A DNA stretch of 10,482 nucleotides from Bacteroidales bacterium (GTDB lineage Bacteria; Bacteroidota; Bacteroidia; Bacteroidales; UBA7960). Position numbers and translations under genes: made by a program. Below are positions 7,221 to 10,482 of this stretch, piece after piece. The notes below the pieces were generated by a model. It had not been told where the DNA came from and ran no database searches. It saw only the letters and a program-made list of their open reading frames with translations. How positions within the stretch are numbered: the stretch's first letter is position 1; each line of letters opens with the position of its first letter. Location: assembly GCA_007131125.1 (NCBI GenBank), contig SLRE01000134.1, positions 1-10,482 on the forward strand, read 5' to 3'.

Positions 7221-7865
7221 ATGAATGACTCATACCGGCATAAAGGTTTGCGCAGAAAGCTAGCAGAAGAGGTTCGCTCCAAAGGTATAAAAGACGAAAG
7301 GATTTTGGAGGCCATTGAGAAAATTCCAAGGCATTTTTTCCTGGATTCTTCTTTTGTTGAATTTGCCTATCAGGACAAACCCTTCCCAATAGGTTCCGGA
7401 CAAACCATAAGTCAGCCCTATACTGTGGCCTTTCAAACCGAACTTCTGGAAGTAGAAAAAGGGGACAAAGTGCTGGAGATCGGTACAGGAAGTGGTTACC
7501 AGGCTTGCATTTTACAGGAAATGGGTGCCCGGGTGTTCAGTATTGAACGGCATCATTCCCTTTATACCAAAACCAAAAAGCTGCTGGCCCAGATGAAATA
7601 TCAGCCAAGGCTTTTTTATGGTGACGGTTATAAAGGCCTGCCTGCTTTTGCCCCTTTCGATAAAATACTGATTACTGCGGCTGCCCCTTCCGTTCCGGAA
7701 ACTCTTTTGCAACAACTCAAACCAGGAGGAATTATGGTGGTGCCTGTGGGAAAGGCCGACACCCAGATAATGAAAAAGATAAGAAAAACCGGCCAGGACG
7801 ACTATCAGGAAGAGAATTGCGGTTACTTCAGGTTTGTGCCCATGCTTGGCGATAAAGCAAAATAA
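7221..7865 (+). CDS. pcm: Protein-L-isoaspartate O-methyltransferase
   Basis: A cytoplasmic repair enzyme that uses S-adenosylmethionine to methylate isoaspartyl residues in aged proteins, starting their return to normal aspartyl linkage. The 214 residues match the usual length. Family marks are PRHFF (36-40), the pre-catalytic GQTISQPY (60-67), the SAM-binding motif I VLEIGTGSGYQA (84-95), a DGYKGLP segment, KPGG, and the C-terminal FRFVPMLG. The ATG at 7221 overlaps a small inverted repeat (7197-7203 with 7216-7222) and has no Shine-Dalgarno site. It is divergent from the oxidoreductase gene. A kinase gene follows on the same strand 86 nt later, probably with its own promoter. Nothing is missing or truncated. 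Confidence 0.96.
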   Translation: MNDSYRHKGLRRKLAEEVRSKGIKDERILEAIEKIPRHFFLDSSFVEFAYQDKPFPIGSGQTISQPYTVAFQTELLEVEKGDKVLEIGTGSGYQACILQEMGARVFSIERHHSLYTKTKKLLAQMKYQPRLFYGDGYKGLPAFAPFDKILITAAAPSVPETLLQQLKPGGIMVVPVGKADTQIMKKIRKTGQDDYQEENCGYFRFVPMLGDKAK

Positions 7866-7876
7866 ATCCCCCAAAG

Positions 7877-7908
7877 GTTGGTTTTTTGCAAATAAAAACA
7901 TAAATTTA
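7877..7908 (+). promoter_or_regulatory. Putative promoter of the SiaB-like gene
   Basis: GTTG (7877-7880) fits the -33 box TTTG at three of four bases. After exactly 20 nt comes TAAATTTA (7901-7908), which fits TAnnTTTG except for the last base. The predicted start near 7913 leaves a leader of about 39 nt. The -33 box overlaps a short CCAA-AGG-TTGG hairpin (7871-7881) with a T6 run, which may act as a weak terminator for pcm. Confidence 0.4.
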
Positions 7909-7951
7909 TTCCCTTAATTAAACCTGGTATATACACGGCCATTTTTTCCCG

Positions 7952-8503
7952 ATGCGGCATTTAAAAGATTTCAAGTCGTTTTTTTACCTTTCGGAAGATA
8001 CCCGGGTAATTCTTGCATTTAACGGAACCTTCACCCAGGACCTGATCGTTAGTTTAGGGGAAACCCTGAAAAATGAGCTGGGTCAGCTTTCTTCTCCTTC
8101 TTTGGTAAACCGTTGTTTTGGTATTTTTGTTGAAATGGCCCAGAATGTGATGCATTACAGCAATTCCCGTTCAAATTCTGATTCAGAAGGTAGCGGAGGA
8201 AAGGGCAGTATCATGTTTTGCTCCGTCCCTGAAGGCTTTATGGTTATGACCTCCAACCAGGTTGATGTCGGGGAGATGGAAAATATCCAGAACAGGGTGC
8301 GGGAAATCAACAAAATGGACCCCGAAGATTTGAAAAACCTTTACCTGGTCCGGCGAAGACAAAAACATCATGAAAATTTTCAGGGAGCCGGTTTGGGTAT
8401 GATGGACATTGCCCGCAGGTCGGGCCGTGAACTCGGGATGGGGTTTTTGCCGGATGGGGTTGGTAAGCTGATGTTTTTTTTCAGGGTCATCATCCCGGTC
8501 TAA
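7952..8503 (+). CDS. SiaB family (DUF6272) GHKL-type protein kinase
   Basis: A 183-residue cytoplasmic protein resembling SiaB, the kinase that phosphorylates the small regulator SiaC in the Pseudomonas SiaABCD signalling pathway. It has an N-box-like segment FVEMAQNVMHYS (59-70), with Glu61 and Asn65 in the ATP/Mg-binding positions, and a glycine-rich lid GAGLGMMDIARRSG (145-158). The classical DxGxG box of histidine kinases is not seen between them; a Ser/Gly-rich stretch (71-85) and a basic segment (133-139) are present. The length fits a single-domain kinase with no sensor or transmembrane part. No SiaC (DUF1987), SiaA phosphatase or SiaD cyclase gene is in the window, so the partner must be elsewhere. 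It is convergent with the permease gene, 10 bp between stops. The family call rests on recognition of these motifs; the Bacteroidota role is unknown. Confidence 0.75.
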   Translation: MRHLKDFKSFFYLSEDTRVILAFNGTFTQDLIVSLGETLKNELGQLSSPSLVNRCFGIFVEMAQNVMHYSNSRSNSDSEGSGGKGSIMFCSVPEGFMVMTSNQVDVGEMENIQNRVREINKMDPEDLKNLYLVRRRQKHHENFQGAGLGMMDIARRSGRELGMGFLPDGVGKLMFFFRVIIPV

Positions 8504-8513
8504 TCCTTTATAG

Positions 8514-9737
8514 CTAAGCTTGTGCGGTGCGGTCCAGGGCTTCCCGCAACCCGTTTCCTGCCAGCATAAACGACAACACGATCAGCATAATTGATATTCC
8601 CGGCAAAATGGCCAGGTAGCCCTTGTCAAGGATTATAAATCCATAATGCTCCCTTATCATGGTTCCCCAGGATGGCATGGGAGGCTGCACCCCAATACCC
8701 AAAAAACTTAAGCCTGCCTCAATAAGAATGGCCGAAGCGAAATTTGCGGCAGAAATAACTATTACCGGCCCCATGATGTTGGGCAGGATATGCCTTGAAA
8801 TGATGCGTTTGCTGGAAAGGCCCAATGCTTTGGCAGACTCTACAAATTCTTTTTCCCTGATACTGATTACCTGTCCGCGCACCACCCTGGCTACTTCCAC
8901 CCACATGGTGAGGCCAACGGCCAGAAAAACCTGCCAGAACCCTTTGCCTATGGCAAAAGTTATGGCAATTACAAGCAGCAGGGTTGGGATGGACCAAACC
9001 ACATTGATCAGCCAAACGATGAAATCATCCAGCCTTCCACGGTAAAAACCTGCCAGGCTTCCAAGGCTGAGGCCAATAATTAAAGAAATAAAAACGGCAA
9101 TAAAGCCTATCGAAAGGGAAACCCTGGTACCAATAATCAGCTGGCTCAGCATATCTCGTCCGAAGCGGTCGGTACCAAGAATAAACCTCCTGTGGCGGAT
9201 GTTTTCCTGTACTACCTGCTCCTTTAACTGGCCAATGGATTTTTCCCGTTTTTCCCCGTAAATATCCTCGAAAATGAGGCGGTCATTTTCCCTTTTAACC
9301 ACAGGAGGGTCTGAAAGAGGAAATAAAACATCAGCCAGGTCAAATGAGCCCTCCATGCCCGGGTAACCCGGTTGCCCGGAATAAGTTTCATAATAAATGC
9401 GGTCATCCTCAAACCAGTATCGCTGAATGGGGATGGTGGTGTATGGCAGGGGCTTACCCCAGACTAACTTTGTGAAAAAGCCCGGGCGGGGTGTATCCTG
9501 GTTTTTTTTTACGTAAAGCATATCAATGCCAAAACCGGGAGAGTGGGTTGCAACTTCCAGTTGCTGGTGATTGGCAAAAGGAGTGGAGTCAGGGGTAATC
9601 AGGTAACCGCTGATTGCCAGCAGGGATGAAAGCAATATCCACACCAAACCAGCCATGGCCAGGTAATTCTTTTTTAACCTTCGCCAGGTAATGCTGCTCA
9701 ATGAGCCTCTTTCGATGCCGGGTTTCCTAATAAACAA
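8514..9737 (-). CDS. ABC transporter permease, OppC/DppC type
   Basis: A 407-residue inner-membrane subunit of a peptide/nickel-class ABC importer. The first membrane segment is at about 28-47. A hydrophilic stretch of roughly 140 residues follows before LGTDRFGRDMLSQLIIGTR (187-205), the usual family entry to the five-segment permease core (about 205-395). The EAA loop that contacts the ATPase is at 297-320, with the conserved glycine in KALGLS. Typical OppC proteins are near 300 residues, so the insertion explains the extra length. No ATG start exists: the open frame begins with TTG at 9735-9737, an in-frame stop lies upstream (9759-9761), and the first ATG is Met28, inside the first membrane segment. 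TTG at codon 13 is the alternative. No OppB, ATPase or binding protein gene is nearby in the window. Confidence 0.88.
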   Translation of the reverse strand: MFIRKPGIERGSLSSITWRRLKKNYLAMAGLVWILLSSLLAISGYLITPDSTPFANHQQLEVATHSPGFGIDMLYVKKNQDTPRPGFFTKLVWGKPLPYTTIPIQRYWFEDDRIYYETYSGQPGYPGMEGSFDLADVLFPLSDPPVVKRENDRLIFEDIYGEKREKSIGQLKEQVVQENIRHRRFILGTDRFGRDMLSQLIIGTRVSLSIGFIAVFISLIIGLSLGSLAGFYRGRLDDFIVWLINVVWSIPTLLLVIAITFAIGKGFWQVFLAVGLTMWVEVARVVRGQVISIREKEFVESAKALGLSSKRIISRHILPNIMGPVIVISAANFASAILIEAGLSFLGIGVQPPMPSWGTMIREHYGFIILDKGYLAILPGISIMLIVLSFMLAGNGLREALDRTAQA

Positions 9738-9753
9738 AGTATGAATTAAATGG

Positions 9754-9782
9754 CAAATTTAAAAAACAATATCATTTACAAA
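9754..9782 (-). promoter_or_regulatory. Putative promoter of the permease gene
   Basis: On the minus strand, TAAATTTG (9754-9761) is a full match to TAnnTTTG, and TTTG (9779-9782) is a full -33 match. The 17-nt spacer is 2 nt short of the usual range. Transcription would begin near 9749, only about 12 nt before the TTG at 9737 and about 48 nt before the alternative TTG at codon 13. Confidence 0.42.
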
Positions 9783-9809
9783 GGTGTTAAAATTTATGTC
9801 TTTAACAAT

Positions 9810-9821
9810 AAATTCGAATTT
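9810..9821. repeat. Perfect 12-bp palindrome AAATTCGAATTT
   Basis: A perfect inverted repeat in the divergent region between the permease and thioredoxin-like genes. It covers the putative -33 box of the latter, so it could be an operator half-site pair. The AT-rich surroundings make chance a real alternative. Confidence 0.35.
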
Positions 9822-9843
9822 TTGCCATTTAGCATTATTTTTG
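9813..9843 (+). promoter_or_regulatory. Putative promoter of the thioredoxin-like gene
   Basis: TATTTTTG (9836-9843) fully matches the -7 box TAnnTTTG. TTCG (9813-9816) matches the -33 box TTTG at three of four bases, with a 19-nt spacer. The start near 9849 would give a leader of about 28 nt. The -33 box sits inside a perfect 12-bp palindrome. Confidence 0.45.
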
Positions 9844-9876
9844 TAAACTTTTTTTTATTTAAAACATCAGCCAATT

Positions 9877-10425
9877 ATGAAATTCCTGAAAATTGTTTCG
9901 TTATTTTTCCCTGCACTATTTTTGTTTTTTGTTTTTCAACCTGCAGAGGCCCAGGAAAACAAAATAAACTGGATGTCTATTGAGGAGGCAGAAGCCAGGG
10001 TTAAGGAAGAACCCAAAAAGATATTTGTAGATATTTATACCGACTGGTGCAGCTGGTGCAAGCGCATGGAAAGTGAAACCTTCGGCCATCCGGTAATAGC
10101 CGAATATTTGAATGAGCATTTTTACCCGGTAAAATTAAATGCCGAGCAAAAGGAGCCTATTGTTTTCAGGGGGGTGGAATACGTTAATGAAAACCCCGGA
10201 GGCAGACGTTCGGCACATAACTTTGCTGCAGCCATTTTGCAGGGAAGAATGGGATATCCCTCCGTTGCCTTTTTTGATAAAGAGCTTAACCTGGTTTATG
10301 CCCTGTCAGGATTTCGTCCGCCCAAAAGCATGAAACCGGTCCTTGTTTTCTTCCATGAGGAGATTTATAAGGAAGACCCCGATCTGGACAGCTTCATCGA
10401 AAACTTTGAGGGAGAAATAGACTGA
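9877..10425 (+). CDS. Secreted thioredoxin-fold protein with CSWC motif
   Basis: A 182-residue exported protein with one thioredoxin domain. Residues 1-25 form a signal peptide (Lys-rich start, a hydrophobic core rich in Phe and Leu, cleavage expected at AEA-QE), with no lipobox, so it should be soluble in the periplasm. The redox motif is DWCSWCKRM, with Cys58 and Cys61. The cis-proline of the fold is expected at Pro128 in MGYPSVAFFD. This pattern resembles the thioredoxin_7/DUF255-type group rather than classical WCGPC thioredoxins. It likely reduces or isomerises disulfides in exported proteins, but the partner cannot be read from sequence. The ATG at 9877 is the only start that keeps the whole signal peptide. 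It is divergent from the permease gene, and a possible minus-strand gene ends just beyond it. Confidence 0.85.
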   Translation: MKFLKIVSLFFPALFLFFVFQPAEAQENKINWMSIEEAEARVKEEPKKIFVDIYTDWCSWCKRMESETFGHPVIAEYLNEHFYPVKLNAEQKEPIVFRGVEYVNENPGGRRSAHNFAAAILQGRMGYPSVAFFDKELNLVYALSGFRPPKSMKPVLVFFHEEIYKEDPDLDSFIENFEGEID

Positions 10426-10450
10426 TTTTTCCCGGGGATAAAAATTTTTA

Positions 10451-10482
10451 TTAAAAACGAAGGGAGATCATCGGTATTTCCC
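10451..10482 (-). CDS. Possible C-terminus of a minus-strand outer-membrane protein (partial)
   Basis: One minus-strand frame reads EIPMISLRF followed by TAA (10451-10453). A terminal Phe with hydrophobic residues at alternating positions (Leu, Ile) looks like the closing strand of an outer-membrane beta-barrel. Only nine residues are visible, so this is a hint rather than an identification. An AT palindrome ATAAAAATTTTTAT (10438-10451) lies just past the stop, between this frame and the convergent thioredoxin-like gene. Confidence 0.28.
   Translation of the reverse strand, partial: EIPMISLRF

Noticed and set aside
1..10482. CRISPR arrays, insertion sequences, phage or toxin-antitoxin modules
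   Set aside because: I looked for regularly spaced repeats, transposase motifs, terminal inverted repeats and small paired genes and saw none.

Overview
The window reads as ordinary chromosomal core of a Bacteroidota bacterium, probably of the Bacteroidales/Marinilabiliales side. This rests on the lineage flavour of ClpP, ClpX and trigger factor, a DUF4294 protein, a SiaB-family kinase, the absence of Shine-Dalgarno sites, A-rich leaders, and several promoter matches to the Bacteroidetes -33 TTTG / -7 TAnnTTTG pattern. The species assignment is inference. No insertion sequence, phage gene, CRISPR array or integration junction was seen, and no gene stands out in base composition by eye.

Layout. 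1-187 holds no gene I can support. A tRNA-Leu(UAG) lies at 188-269 with a terminator-like hairpin behind it. Next comes a tight plus-strand proteostasis operon, tig-clpP-clpX (411-3781), closed by a strong intrinsic terminator at 3836-3869. A secreted DUF4294 protein (3914-4510) follows. It meets tail to tail, with 2 bp between stops, a minus-strand pair: a membrane sugar-1-phosphate transferase that starts polysaccharide repeat units (4513-5937) and, upstream of it, a Gfo/Idh/MocA oxidoreductase with a GTG start (6098-7084). Divergent from these are pcm (7221-7865) and a stand-alone SiaB-like GHKL kinase (7952-8503). The kinase converges, 10 bp apart, on a minus-strand OppC-type ABC permease with a TTG start (8514-9737). 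A secreted thioredoxin-like protein (9877-10425) is divergent from the permease. The last bases may carry the C-terminus of a minus-strand outer-membrane protein.

How the genes relate. Trigger factor folds nascent chains and ClpXP degrades proteins, while Pcm repairs isoaspartyl damage; these share a protein-quality theme, but pcm is not in the same operon. The glycosyltransferase and oxidoreductase plausibly serve exopolysaccharide or O-antigen synthesis. The SiaB-like kinase and the OppC-like permease both lack their usual partners here.

I found no convincing undescribed system. The points most worth checking are the degenerate middle domain of trigger factor, a Pro-to-Glu change in the ClpX Walker A motif, the orphan SiaB kinase, the orphan permease with a large extracytoplasmic insertion, and the divergent promoter region at 9738-9876 with a perfect palindrome over one -33 box.
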